Shown: positions 33,471 to 42,149 of the stretch, piece after piece
Numbering within the stretch: the stretch's first letter is position 1
How the letters are laid out: each line of letters starts with the position of its first letter
DNA from: JACDBE01 sp963714055
GTDB taxonomy: Bacteria; Actinomycetota; Acidimicrobiia; Spongiisociales; UBA5794
Direction: 5' to 3'
DNA: 64,000 bases
NCBI GenBank assembly: GCA_963714055.1
Contig: OY970227.1
Span: 1,922,001 to 1,986,000, forward strand
Notes under the pieces: generated by a model
Told to the model about the DNA's origin: nothing
What the model saw: the letters and a program-made list of their open reading frames with translations, nothing else
Database searches by the model: none
Translations under genes and position numbers: made by a program

Positions 33471-36400
33471 GTGACTCAGACCGACAGCGCCTCTTCGCAT
33501 GGCACGCGAACGATTCTCTTCACCGACTTGGAGGGCTCGACCGACCTGCGGGTTCGCCTCGGTGACATTCTGGCCAACGAAGTCTTCACGGAGCACGACC
33601 AGCTGGTGCGGTCACACCTCGAGGCTGGTGGCGGCACCGACATCAAGGGGCTCGGGGACGGGTTCATGGCTCTCTTTTCCTCCGCGAGCGACGCCATTGA
33701 AACGGCCGTGGCCATCCAACGAGCCATCGAGGAACACAACAGCGCCCAACCGGAAAGGGCCATGTCGGTGCGGATGGGTCTCAACAGCGGCGATGTCACC
33801 CACCGCGAAGGGGAAGCTCATGGCACCGCGGTCCACGCGGCTGCGCGCGTCGCCGCCAAGGCACAGGGTGGTCAGATTCTCGTATCGCAGATCGCGTCCG
33901 ATCTGGCGGGCTCACTCGGGAAGACCAAGGTGGTCGACAGAGGGCTGTTCTGGCTCAAAGGATTCCCGGACCGATGGCGTCTCTACGAGGTCCTCTGGAG
34001 GGAAAAGGAGGCTGCGGGTGATCGGCTGAGCCGCGAAGTCAAGGAGGCATCCGCAGCAGCCTTCGACCCAGCGACCCCACGGTCCGAAGGTCCGATTGTG
34101 GGAAGGATGCGCGAGCAGCGGGTCATCAAAGAGCAACTCTCTGCAGTCACCGGAACCGGCTTGCGCGCAGTCGTGTTGGAGGGTGAGGCTGGGATCGGCA
34201 AGACGAGGATGCTCGAGGTCACCGTCGATCTGGCTGGCACGTCGGACACGCCGTTCTCGACGCTCGATGTGACGGCGGACGAGGAGCTGAGCGGCCCCTA
34301 TCTCCTGTTTCGATCCCTGCTCGGTTCCCAGCGAATGACAGTCGTCGCGCGCGAAGCAATGGCTTTGGAACCCCTCGACCGGGCACAGGATGCGATCAGC
34401 GGGAGGTCTGGCAACGGCGAAGGCCTGTCCCCTCAGGAGCGAATGCTTCGCATCTTCGACGAAGTCGCATCTGCGGTCTCGGCAATCACCAGGGCACGCC
34501 CAGTCGCTCTGCTGTTCGACGACCTCCAGTGGGCCGACGAGGACAGCATCCAGATGATCCGATACCTCGTGCGCACACTGCCGACGGCACCGATTCTTCT
34601 CCTGATCACGGTCCGTCCCTACTCGGAGTCGTCCGGCGCCGGCAAGCTCATCGCCGACCTCGATCGGATGAGGGTCACACACGTGCTGCGCCTGGAGCGC
34701 TTCACCCGCATGGAGACGGCTGAGTTCCTGGAGAACGTGCTTGGTTCCCCCGTCGACGAACCGACCGTGCAGAGTCTGCACGCCCGCTCGGAAGGGGTCC
34801 CATTCTTCATCGAGGAGCTCGCCCGTGCCTACCGCGAGGCCGACGCTCTGCAACTGATGGACGGAACGTGGATGATGACACGCCTGAGTGGGCCAATGGT
34901 TCCCTCCTCGATTCAGTCCCTCATCGAGCGACGTCTCGCACAGTTGTCCGGGGACTGTCGTGGTCTCCTGGCCGACGCCGGGGTCCTCGGAAGGAGGTTC
35001 AAGCTCTCCGTTCTGGCGCCGGTTCTCGCCAACGTCAGGCGTGAGGACGAGAAGCCCGAGTGGGAGCTGGCTGAGGAGCTCGACATGGCCGTCCAGCTCG
35101 GGCTGCTCGTCGAAGAGGCCGACGACGCCGAGTACGACTTCACATTTTCCCACGATCAGATTCGAGCCTCGCTCCTCGATGACATGCCACGCCGTCGCCG
35201 ACAGGCCATCCACGGAGCGATCACCGAGATCCTCTCGTCGCAGGAAGGCGAGGTGGACCTGTCGATGCTCGCCTACCACGCGATGAAATCGGGCAACAAC
35301 AAGGAAGCCGTTTCGAGTGCGGTTGCAGCGGCCAAAGCCGCGCTTGCCGCGTCCGCACCAGAGGAGAGCATTCGGCTCATCGACGGCACCCTCCCCGCTG
35401 CGTCGGACCCTGCGGACCGGATCGAGATGCTCAGGGTCAAGGACGACGCCCTCGACATGCTCGACCGGGGGATAGATCGCATCGCGAATCTCGCCGAGAT
35501 GAGTGCCTTGACTGGTGCGATCACCTCACCTGGACTCGAATCCGAAGTAAGGCTGCGAAGGGCCTCGGCCTCGCGGGCGATCGAGGACTTCGACGCCGCG
35601 GTCGAATTGGCGACAACTGTGCGCGAGGCGGCCGTCGAGGTCGGCGACCTCGACCTCGAACTCAGAGCATGCCTGGAACTCGGCCAGGCTCTTGCGAGAA
35701 GCGCGATCGGCGAGGCCTATTGGCCCTTGACCGAGATCGATCTCGATCCGCCCGAGAACGCGTATGCGAGGGCCCTGGAGCTTGCACGCGAGACGGGTTC
35801 GCGGGCTGCCGAAGCCACCGCCCTCCGCGAACTTGCGGTCATCGCCGGGGGACGGACACGACACACGGCCCTCGCCGCTGTGCAGGAGGGAACATCCAAG
35901 TTCGAGATCCTCGCCATGGGACCCACGTTGTTGGCCGAAGCGAAGCAACTGGCGGAGCAGGCATTCGAGATCTTCGAGGAGATCGGCGATCAGCGAGGCG
36001 CGATGTCCGCGTTGATCTCGATGGCCTATGCCCACGTCACAGACCCGACAGCGCACGGCATGGCGGGTCGGATCGAACACATTCGGGCACTCCACAACAG
36101 TCGTGAAGGCGCCGTCACCGACAGCCAGCGGGGCAGAGAGGATGCTCTCATGCTCTACAGCATCCACACCTACGCCCGCCTCAACGCGCAGCCTGATCTT
36201 GCCCTCGAACGAGGGCGTGAGGCCTTCGAGGCGGCGAGGAGGATGGGCGATCGGTGGCTGGAGACGCTGGCAGCCGGTGGCATGTCGATGACGTGCGCAT
36301 CGTACGGTTCGGTAGATGACGCACGGGCGTGGTTGGAACGAGCGGCCACGGCGGCCATGACGGTTCCGAGTACCTCAATGGCTCGTCGGATGGAGATGTG

Positions 36401-37149
36401 GCGTGGTGCATGTGCAGCTGCTCGCGGCGACGTCGGAAGGGTTGCGCGCCCACTTCGAGCGAGCCGCCGAACTGGCTGGCACCAAGAGCCCGGCTGCACG
36501 GGCGGAGGCATATTGCGCACTCGCCATCGAGACCTGCAAACTCTGGGCCACCACGGGCGATGCAGCCCTCTTGGATCGAGCGCGGTTGGCTGCCGGGGCC
36601 ACGCTCGATGCGGTCAGGCCGTTGCCCGGCGATCTTCCATGGGAGGCCGTCGCCCATGCGGTCCTGGCGGTCGTAGCCGAAGCAGAGGACCGTCCCTCGG
36701 ATGCCGCCGAAGAGTCCCGGATCGCGCTCTCAACCCTTGACGGCCTGACACACATTCTCCACTTCGTAAACGTGCTCTGGGCAGCCGGCCGCGTGCTGAT
36801 CCGTCAGCAGGCACCCGAAGCTGACGCCCTTGCACATCAGATCGCCCAAGGACTCGGTTACCTCAGCATGAACATGATCAACCCGGAGATCAAGACGAAG
36901 TGGTTTGCCGTCGATGCACATCGCGAACTGGCCCAGTTGGTCGGTTTTGAGATGTCTGAATTCAGCTCGGGTGACGAAGCGGTCGACCTGGCGGACCCCG
37001 AGGTGGCATTGCTCCGCGCGATCACTTCCGGGTCGGTCGACCATGGAGCGACAGAGGATGAGATCTCCGCCCTGCTGTCCAAACTCGGCGTGGCATCGGA
37101 GACGGAGGCGATCGAGTACGCGATCAAGGCGGGCGTGACGTGGCAGTGA
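33471..37149 (+). pseudogene. Class III cyclase - STAND-type ATPase - helical-repeat giant protein (one +1 frameshift)
   Basis: Residues about 1-175 are a cyclase (metal Asps in ILFTDLEGSTD and GDGFMALF, substrate Lys in DIKGLGDG). From about 205 comes a signalling ATPase: Walker A GEAGIGKTR, Walker B ALLFDDLQWAD, then winged-helix-like and TPR-like helices. Frame 1 runs to 36740, but from about 36440 the real sequence is in the +1 frame (LRAHFERAAELAG, ending AIKAGVTWQ at 37149). Deleting one G of 36439-36441 gives about 1,225 residues. The GTG at 33471 is the first start. It resembles actinobacterial cyclase-AAA regulators without a LuxR tail and overlaps the ferredoxin gene by 10 bp. Confidence 0.8.
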
Positions 37150-37358
37150 GACTGATCATCGATCGACGCCGTTGCATCGGTGCCGGAACCTGCATCGTCC
37201 TTGCCCCTTCCGCTATTCGATGGCGGCAGGGCGACTTTCTGAAACCGGAACTGCTCGACCCGACCACGGTCGACGAAGACGTGCTTCGAGAGGTGGCAGA
37301 GTCCTGCCCGACGCGTGCGATCGTGCTCGAGCAGGTGATGGCGTCCTCAGACGGGTAA
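37140..37358 (+). CDS. P450-type [3Fe-4S] ferredoxin
   Basis: 72 residues. The cluster Cys pattern is CIGAGTC near the N-terminus (residues 12 and 18) and a final ESCPTRAI, as in the single-cluster ferredoxins that feed cytochrome P450s: one Cys of the usual four is absent, leaving a 3Fe-4S site. The GTG at 37140 lies inside the end of the cyclase-ATPase gene, overlapping by 10 bp, so the two are co-translated. No P450 gene is in the window. A redox input to the ATPase, or service to a distant P450, are both possible. Confidence 0.85.
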   Translation: MAVRLIIDRRRCIGAGTCIVLAPSAIRWRQGDFLKPELLDPTTVDEDVLREVAESCPTRAIVLEQVMASSDG

Positions 37359-37461
37359 TCCGCCCTGTTGGGGGAATCCACGGGCGATCGATCCAGTGGA
37401 TGGGTTCCCGCCTTCGTCCTCGGCACCACGTCGAACCTGACACGGTCCAGCTTCATGCAAC

Positions 37462-37484
37462 ATGGCTCCCGAGCGTCAGACGGT
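37462..37484. repeat. Island right-end box
   Basis: ATGGCTCCC then CGTCAGAcGGT, 65 bp before att copy 3. The same box, with an a at that position, stands at 32975-32998, 70 bp before att copy 2. It shares TGGCTCCC with the left arms and looks like the opposite arm-type site. Confidence 0.65.
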
Positions 37485-37526
37485 CGACGAGCCCGAATCG
37501 CAAGAACCCATTCTCACAAGGGTCTA

Positions 37527-37573
37527 AGCGGCACGCCCGGAGGGACTCGAACCCCCAACCTTCTGATCCGTAG
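37527..37573. repeat. att copy 3 inside the intact tRNA-Arg gene
   Basis: The third identical 47-bp core. Here it continues into the tRNA 5' half, so this is the regenerated chromosomal target at the right end of the islands. Confidence 0.85.
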
Positions 37574-37605
37574 TCAGACGCTCTGTCCAATTGAGCTACG
37601 GGCGC
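37532..37605 (-). tRNA. tRNA-Arg (anticodon ACG)
   Basis: 74 nt on the reverse strand. Acceptor GCGCCCG pairs with CGGGCGT (a G-T first pair), the D arm is AGCTCAATTGGACAGAGC, the anticodon stem TCTGA/TCAGA encloses CTACGGA with anticodon ACG, and the T loop is GGTTCGAGTCC. The discriminator is G; CCA is not fully encoded (CCG follows). Its 3' half is the att core of the neighbouring islands. Confidence 0.95.
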
Positions 37606-37852
37606 TTGATTTCCCTTGTGTACCAAGGGTTCTTGGCGAGACCCAGCCACTGGGTCACCTGGTACGGAGCATCTTAGGCCCGATCAGACGCTGTCCTCGG
37701 GCCAGCACCAGTGCATACTCTCCGACCTCTGTGGAGCGATCCGACGGCTCGCGAGCGTTCAACACCACGGCCGGCTGAGTCCCGCAACAAGGTCTGCCGC
37801 GCTGCCGCGCTGATCTACGGCCGACAGGGCGGCGGATCTGAACGGGTCTGGT

Positions 37853-38737
37853 TCACGTCGTGCCTGAGAAGATCACGGTCTGCCTGTCGGGTATGAAGCC
37901 GGCGCTGAGATAGAGCCTTCCTGATGCCGGGTTGTCCGGTTCGTAGCAGATCTTGATGCGCTGGGCCCCGGCCGCGACGAGCCGGTCGATGCCGGTGGTG
38001 AGGATGTGGCGGGCAAGCCCCCGTCGTTGATGGTCATCTTCAGTACGCATCGGTTCGACGAGACCGGTTGCGGACACGGGGTCATGCCAGAACAACCCGT
38101 ACGCCGCCACGCGGTCACGGCTGTCGTGCACCACCAAGTCGAGGTCGGGTCGGTACAGCGAAGTCTGACGAAGACGCGGTTCGGGGTCGGGGTGGTCTCG
38201 TTCGGTGCTGATCATGTGATGCGGGCGCTGCATGGTGTCGAGTCGGTTGAACAACCGATAACCCTCGTGCAGCGGGCTGATCGGTGGTCGAGCGTCTGCG
38301 CTCAGCCAGGTCTCGACCAGCCCGTCCTCCTCGATCGCGAAGCCATGGCCGACCAACACCTCACGCAGGACCTGATCAGCCCGGTCGACCTCCAGGCCGA
38401 CGGCTTCAATCCCTGATTCACGGGCGTGCGCGAGCCCGCGCTCGACGACATGCGCAATCCAGTCGGGGGTTGCGTCGGGCATGACCATTGGGTCGAGCTG
38501 CATCCGAAGCGGCGATTCGGTTGCGATCATCGCCGCTGCGGGACGACCGAGGTCATCGAACCAGAAGAGCTGAGGGAGGTTGTCGGTCGAGCGCGGCCTC
38601 TGCGACCACCACCACTGCAGATCGGCGGCCTCGTACAGCCCTGCGGTCGGGTGAGCGCTTCGGATTCGCTGAAGCAGCACCGTCACGGCTTCCAGGTAGT
38701 CGAGGCCGATCCGATGGTCTTCTCGCAGTGGGCGCAC
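37853..38737 (-). CDS. GNAT-family N-acetyltransferase (two tandem domains)
   Basis: 294 residues. The C-terminal half is a complete GNAT fold: VAAYGLFWHDPVSATGLVEPMRTEDDHQRRGLARHIL holds the acetyl-CoA pyrophosphate loop (QRRGLA), then IKICYEPDNPASGRLYLSAGF with the end motif. The N-terminal half looks like a degenerate copy (LGRPAAAMIATES, HARESGIEAVGLEVD). The substrate is unknown. The GTG at 38737 follows homology. The 247 bp between this gene and the tRNA hold nothing I recognise. Confidence 0.85.
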   Translation of the reverse strand: MRPLREDHRIGLDYLEAVTVLLQRIRSAHPTAGLYEAADLQWWWSQRPRSTDNLPQLFWFDDLGRPAAAMIATESPLRMQLDPMVMPDATPDWIAHVVERGLAHARESGIEAVGLEVDRADQVLREVLVGHGFAIEEDGLVETWLSADARPPISPLHEGYRLFNRLDTMQRPHHMISTERDHPDPEPRLRQTSLYRPDLDLVVHDSRDRVAAYGLFWHDPVSATGLVEPMRTEDDHQRRGLARHILTTGIDRLVAAGAQRIKICYEPDNPASGRLYLSAGFIPDRQTVIFSGTT

Positions 38738-38850
38738 TTCTTGAATCTACGGCATCGGTCTCCTCGATCCGGGGCCTACGGGGAGCCACGCGGGCTACGA
38801 GTCGAAGCGGCGTTCAGCCGAGGGCCCGGTGACGGCCGGGTGCGGCCGCA

Positions 38851-39651
38851 TCAGCGCTTGGTGCCGGTCACTACCAGGTACGTGGGCGGCTCGAGGTACA
38901 TCTGCTCCACGGCCGAGCGGGCGTCGGCCACGGCTGCCTCCCACAGCCCTTGCGGCTCGAGCAACGCTCGGGCGATCACCATCGTCGGGAAGGACCCGAC
39001 AAACCGGTCGGCCAGCTCGGAGGGATCGCCCTCGTTGGGAGGGATGCGGTGGCGGGTGAACTGGAGCTCGAGCCGCTCATCGAAGAGCTCCCGGACGTGT
39101 TCCTCGGTCCCCCACAGCAACGGCGGCTCGGCGATCGGCGGCGGCGGAGGCAGGTGGTGGGCCATGGTGCGGGACAGTTCCCAGGCCGAGCCCTCCGGCT
39201 CCCAGTTGGCCAGGCCGATGCGACCCCCGGGCCGCAACACGCGCACGATCTCGTTCGCCGTCACCGCATGGCGGGGGGCGAACATGGCCCCGAAGGTGGA
39301 GAGCACGACATCGAACGACCCGTGCTCGAAGGGGAGGTGCTCGGCGTCGCCCTCGACGAGGTCGATCTCGACCCCGGCTGCGGCGGCCCGGCGCCGTGCC
39401 GCTGCGAACAGCTCGGGCGTCAGGTCGACACCGGTGACGCGACCCCCGACCTGGGCGGCCTGGATGGCGGCGTTGCCAGTGCCGCAGGCGACGTCGAGCA
39501 CCTCGTCGCCGGCACCCACCCGGGCGGCGCGGGTCACCACACCGCCGGCCGCCCAGATGTTGTCTACCGCGGCGTCGTAGTTTCCCGCCGCCCAGGTGGC
39601 CCTCGCCTGGCGCTTGATCTCATCGACGAGGTCGTCGTTGATCACAACCAT
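38851..39651 (-). CDS. Class I SAM-dependent methyltransferase
   Basis: 266 residues. The SAM site is EVLDVACGTGNAAIQAA (about 48-64), acidic loop GVDLTPEL, EGDAEHLPFEHGSFDVVLS and VLRPGGRIGLANWEPEG. This is the UbiE/Coq5-like group often found next to LLM oxidoreductases in actinobacteria; the substrate is not evident. It follows the LLM gene by 24 bp on the same strand, so the two are probably one transcript. Confidence 0.9.
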   Translation of the reverse strand: MVVINDDLVDEIKRQARATWAAGNYDAAVDNIWAAGGVVTRAARVGAGDEVLDVACGTGNAAIQAAQVGGRVTGVDLTPELFAAARRRAAAAGVEIDLVEGDAEHLPFEHGSFDVVLSTFGAMFAPRHAVTANEIVRVLRPGGRIGLANWEPEGSAWELSRTMAHHLPPPPPIAEPPLLWGTEEHVRELFDERLELQFTRHRIPPNEGDPSELADRFVGSFPTMVIARALLEPQGLWEAAVADARSAVEQMYLEPPTYLVVTGTKR

Positions 39652-39675
39652 CGTTCCCTTCCTCCCACATTCCAG

Positions 39676-40707
39676 TCAACCGGTCGACGCCGGCTTCCAC
39701 CCGATGGCGGGGGCTACGTCACGGGCGACAGTGGCGAGCAGTCGTGCGTTGTAGTCGACACCGAGCTGGTTGGGGACGGTGAGTAGCAGGGTGTCGGCCT
39801 CGGCGACGGCGGCATCCTCGGCCAGCTCGGCGGCGATCACGTCGGGTTCACCGATGTAGCTCTTCCCGAACCGTGACAGGCTGCCGTCGAGCCAGCCGAC
39901 CTGGTCCTGCCGCTCGGCGGCGTCCCGACCGAAGTAGAGGCGGTCCTCGTCGGTGGTGATGGGCATGACGCTGCGGCTCACCGAGACACGGGGCGCCCGC
40001 TCCCAGCCGGCGTCCGACCAGGCCTGCCGGAAGATGGCAATCTGCTCGGCCTGTAGCTCGTCGAAGGGAACGCCGGTGTCCTCGGTGAGCAGCGTCGAGC
40101 TCATCATGTTCATCCCCTGCTCCGCCACCCAGGTGGCGGTGGCGCGGGTGCCGGAGCCCCACCAGATGCGGTCGGGCAGTCCCGGGGAGAGCGGTTGGAT
40201 GGGCAGCATCCCTTCGAGCCCGGTCATCCGCGGGTCGGCACGCACCACCCCGTTGCCGGCGATGGCGGCGCGGAACACCTCGGTCTTGGCCCTGGCCAGG
40301 TCGGCGTCGCTCTGCCCGTCGGCGGGCACGTAACCGAACGTCTCCGAGCCACGCAGCGCCGGCTCGGGCGAGCCCCGGCTGATCCCCAGCTGGAGACGGC
40401 CTGCGGCGATCAGGTCCGCCGCAGCCGCCTCCTCGGCCATGTAGAGCGGGTTCTCGTACCGCATGTCGATGACCGCGGTGCCGATCTCGATGCGGCTGGT
40501 CCGGGCCCCGATCGCCGCCAGCAACGGGAACGGCGAGGCGAGCTGGCGGGCGAAGTGGTGGACTCGCACGAAGGCGCCATCGATGCCGATCTCCTCGGCG
40601 GCGACGGCGAGCTCGATGGTCTGCTGCAGCGCCTCCTGGCCGGTACGGGTGCGCGACTGGGGCGACGGGTGCCAGTGGCCGAACGAGAGGAACCCGATCT
40701 TCTTCAC
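39676..40707 (-). CDS. LLM-class flavin-dependent oxidoreductase
   Basis: 343 residues with a luciferase-like TIM barrel. The start MKKIGFLSFGHWH and later GAFVRVHHFARQLASPFPLLAAIGARTSRIEIGTAV match the family, with AGRLQLGISRGSP in the flavin region. It may use FMN or F420. The sequence is close to the subgroup with an extra C-terminal DEDR/YFGRDAAER segment. Upstream is the divergent DinB-like gene; downstream a methyltransferase. Confidence 0.88.
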   Translation of the reverse strand: MKKIGFLSFGHWHPSPQSRTRTGQEALQQTIELAVAAEEIGIDGAFVRVHHFARQLASPFPLLAAIGARTSRIEIGTAVIDMRYENPLYMAEEAAAADLIAAGRLQLGISRGSPEPALRGSETFGYVPADGQSDADLARAKTEVFRAAIAGNGVVRADPRMTGLEGMLPIQPLSPGLPDRIWWGSGTRATATWVAEQGMNMMSSTLLTEDTGVPFDELQAEQIAIFRQAWSDAGWERAPRVSVSRSVMPITTDEDRLYFGRDAAERQDQVGWLDGSLSRFGKSYIGEPDVIAAELAEDAAVAEADTLLLTVPNQLGVDYNARLLATVARDVAPAIGWKPASTG

Positions 40708-40812
40708 GCATCCAGGCTATCGGCACCGCCGTCGGGCGCGGCCGGGCATGCGCCGGTAGATTCGGCCCGAACCGGGACTTCCGTCCGCCTGCACCCGAAG
40801 AGTGGAGTACCC

Positions 40813-41490
40813 ATGCCGTCGTATGAGGAGCACGTCGACATCCTCGAGACCGAGCTCAACCAGATCGTGGACGTCTTCGCCGGGCTGTCAGCCGAGGAGT
40901 GGCGGGCGTCCACCAAGCTGGTCCCGCTCGACGAGGCCAAGGCGCACTGGACCCTCTTCGAGCTCGCCGGCCACTTCGACATCTCGATCGGGCTCACCCG
41001 CATGCTGATCGCCGACCAGCAGCCGGACGGGCAGCCCGGGCGCGACCGGGTCAGCTTCTTCATCTTCCCGCGGTCGGAGGTCGCCCCGGTCGTATACGAC
41101 TATGCCTACACGATGGTGGCGGGGAAGACCCCGGCCGACATGCCCGCCGTGCTCGGGGAGACCTTTTCCAAGACGATCGAGGAGGCTCGGGCCACTCCGC
41201 CCGAGACCGTCGGCTCCGGCTACTACGCCCTGATGCGGTTGGACGAGTTCGTGCCCAGTCGCATCGTCGAGGCGGTGGTGCACGGCGTCGACCTCACCGA
41301 CGCCCTCGGCCGTGACCGGATGGCCACCGACGAGGCGGTGGCGGTCACCGCCGCCATCCTCGACGAGCTGCTCGCCCGCCGCACGGTGGCGGGACGCCCC
41401 GCCGACCTGGTCGACGACGACTGGGCGTGGGTGCGGGCGTCGTCGGGGCGCTCGGATCACCCTGACCCCCGGCTGCCCCTCATAGGGTAG
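40813..41490 (+). CDS. TIGR03083/DinB-like maleylpyruvate isomerase N-domain protein
   Basis: 225 residues of a four-helix bundle family related to mycothiol-dependent maleylpyruvate isomerase and DinB. The helices begin MPSYEEHVDILETELNQIV, then WTLFELAGHFDISIG with the first metal-type His, and later RIVEAVVHGVDLTDALG with the second. Actinobacterial relatives use mycothiol or bind metals; the exact role is unknown. The ATG at 40813 follows the pattern of the family. Its end is just before the TA operator region. Confidence 0.8.
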   Translation: MPSYEEHVDILETELNQIVDVFAGLSAEEWRASTKLVPLDEAKAHWTLFELAGHFDISIGLTRMLIADQQPDGQPGRDRVSFFIFPRSEVAPVVYDYAYTMVAGKTPADMPAVLGETFSKTIEEARATPPETVGSGYYALMRLDEFVPSRIVEAVVHGVDLTDALGRDRMATDEAVAVTAAILDELLARRTVAGRPADLVDDDWAWVRASSGRSDHPDPRLPLIG

Positions 41491-41505
41491 GTGCCTGACG
41501 CCGCG

Positions 41506-41540
41506 ATAGCGCTATGATGGCGCTATGGTCATGCCATGAC
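41506..41540. promoter_or_regulatory. Operator cluster of the MazF-type toxin-antitoxin pair
   Basis: ATAGCGCTAT (41506-41515, a perfect palindrome) and ATGGCGCTAT (41517-41526) are spaced 11 bp apart, one helical turn. They are followed by GTCATGCCATGAC (41528-41540), a palindrome that contains the antitoxin start codon. Autoregulation by the antitoxin complex is expected. Confidence 0.6.
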
Positions 41541-41793
41541 GATGCAGCCGACGATGATCCAGCTCAGCTCCACAGAGCGTCAAGCGCTCGCCGAGGCGGC
41601 CGAAGAAGAGGGCATCTCGCGATCGGAGCTGATGCGGCGGGCGCTGCGCGAGTACTTGGCGGAGCGGACAGCCGAGACGGTGTCCCGTCGCGTACGCGAG
41701 GGCTATGAGCACCTTCCGGAGACCGAGGCAGAGGTCGCCGCGGCGATGGCCGGGGCGCGCCGGATGCTCAGCGACCCGGACCTGGAGTGGTGA
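41536..41793 (+). CDS. Ribbon-helix-helix antitoxin
   Basis: 85 residues. A short beta-strand (TMIQLSSTERQAL) then GISRSELMRRALREYLAE gives the RHH/CopG DNA-binding fold. The acidic-to-mixed C-terminal tail (ETEAEVAAAMAGARRMLSDPDLEW) would block the toxin. The ATG lies within the operator palindrome. The stop overlaps the toxin start, the standard antitoxin-first arrangement. Confidence 0.85.
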   Translation: MTMQPTMIQLSSTERQALAEAAEEEGISRSELMRRALREYLAERTAETVSRRVREGYEHLPETEAEVAAAMAGARRMLSDPDLEW

Positions 41794-42107
41794 CCCACGG
41801 CGAGGTGTGGTGGGTGGAACTGCCCGACCTCGCCCCCCATCCGGCGCTGGTGCTCACCCGCTCTCCGGCGATCCCGGTCCGACGCAAGGTCACCGTCGCC
41901 CCACTGACGACACGGGTTCGTGGCATTCCGGTCGAGGTTCTGCTGACCGTCGCCGATGACGGCGTCGCCAAGGATTGCGTAGTCAACCTCGACAACCTCG
42001 AGACCGTACCCCAGTCGCTGCTGACCCGGCAGATGACCACTCTCGGCGCGACCCGCATGGCGGAGGTCTGCGCCGCCCTGGCGGTCGCCACCGGTTGCCA
42101 GTTCTGA
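41790..42107 (+). CDS. MazF/PemK-family mRNA interferase toxin
   Basis: 105 residues from the GTG at 41790 (a GTG one codon earlier is equally possible). It shows the family start GEVWWVELPD with the catalytic-loop Arg absent from the usual spot, then HPALVLTRSPAIPVRRKVTVAPLTTRVRG with the RNA-binding Arg-Thr core. NLDNLETV matches the region that follows. It should cleave mRNA sequence-specifically. The gene overlaps the antitoxin stop by 4 bp. Confidence 0.87.
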   Translation: MTHGEVWWVELPDLAPHPALVLTRSPAIPVRRKVTVAPLTTRVRGIPVEVLLTVADDGVAKDCVVNLDNLETVPQSLLTRQMTTLGATRMAEVCAALAVATGCQF

Positions 42108-42149
42108 CGATACCGGTTGGCGCTGACCGGGCAGCCGAACCCTCGGCCG

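Larger units (their letters stand above)
32107..37573. mobile_element. Tandem tRNA-Arg integrated islands lacking an integrase
   Basis: Three copies of the tRNA-Arg 3' segment divide this stretch into a 0.94-kb island (32107-33091, RHH/Fic pair) and a 4.5-kb island (33045-37573, cyclase-ATPase and ferredoxin). Each island starts with core plus a 126-bp arm of GTCC boxes and ends with an ATGGCTCCC...CGTCAGA box 65-70 bp before the next core. These are the marks of att sites with flanking arms. No integrase, excisionase or relaxase frame is present, so movement would need a recombinase in trans. GC and codon use are lower than in the core. Confidence 0.8.

Noticed and set aside
36400..36480. 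Programmed +1 frameshift in the cyclase-ATPase gene
   Set aside because: No slippery codon plus stop or stimulatory structure is seen, and four unrelated genes show the same single-base pattern, so an error or mutation is simpler.
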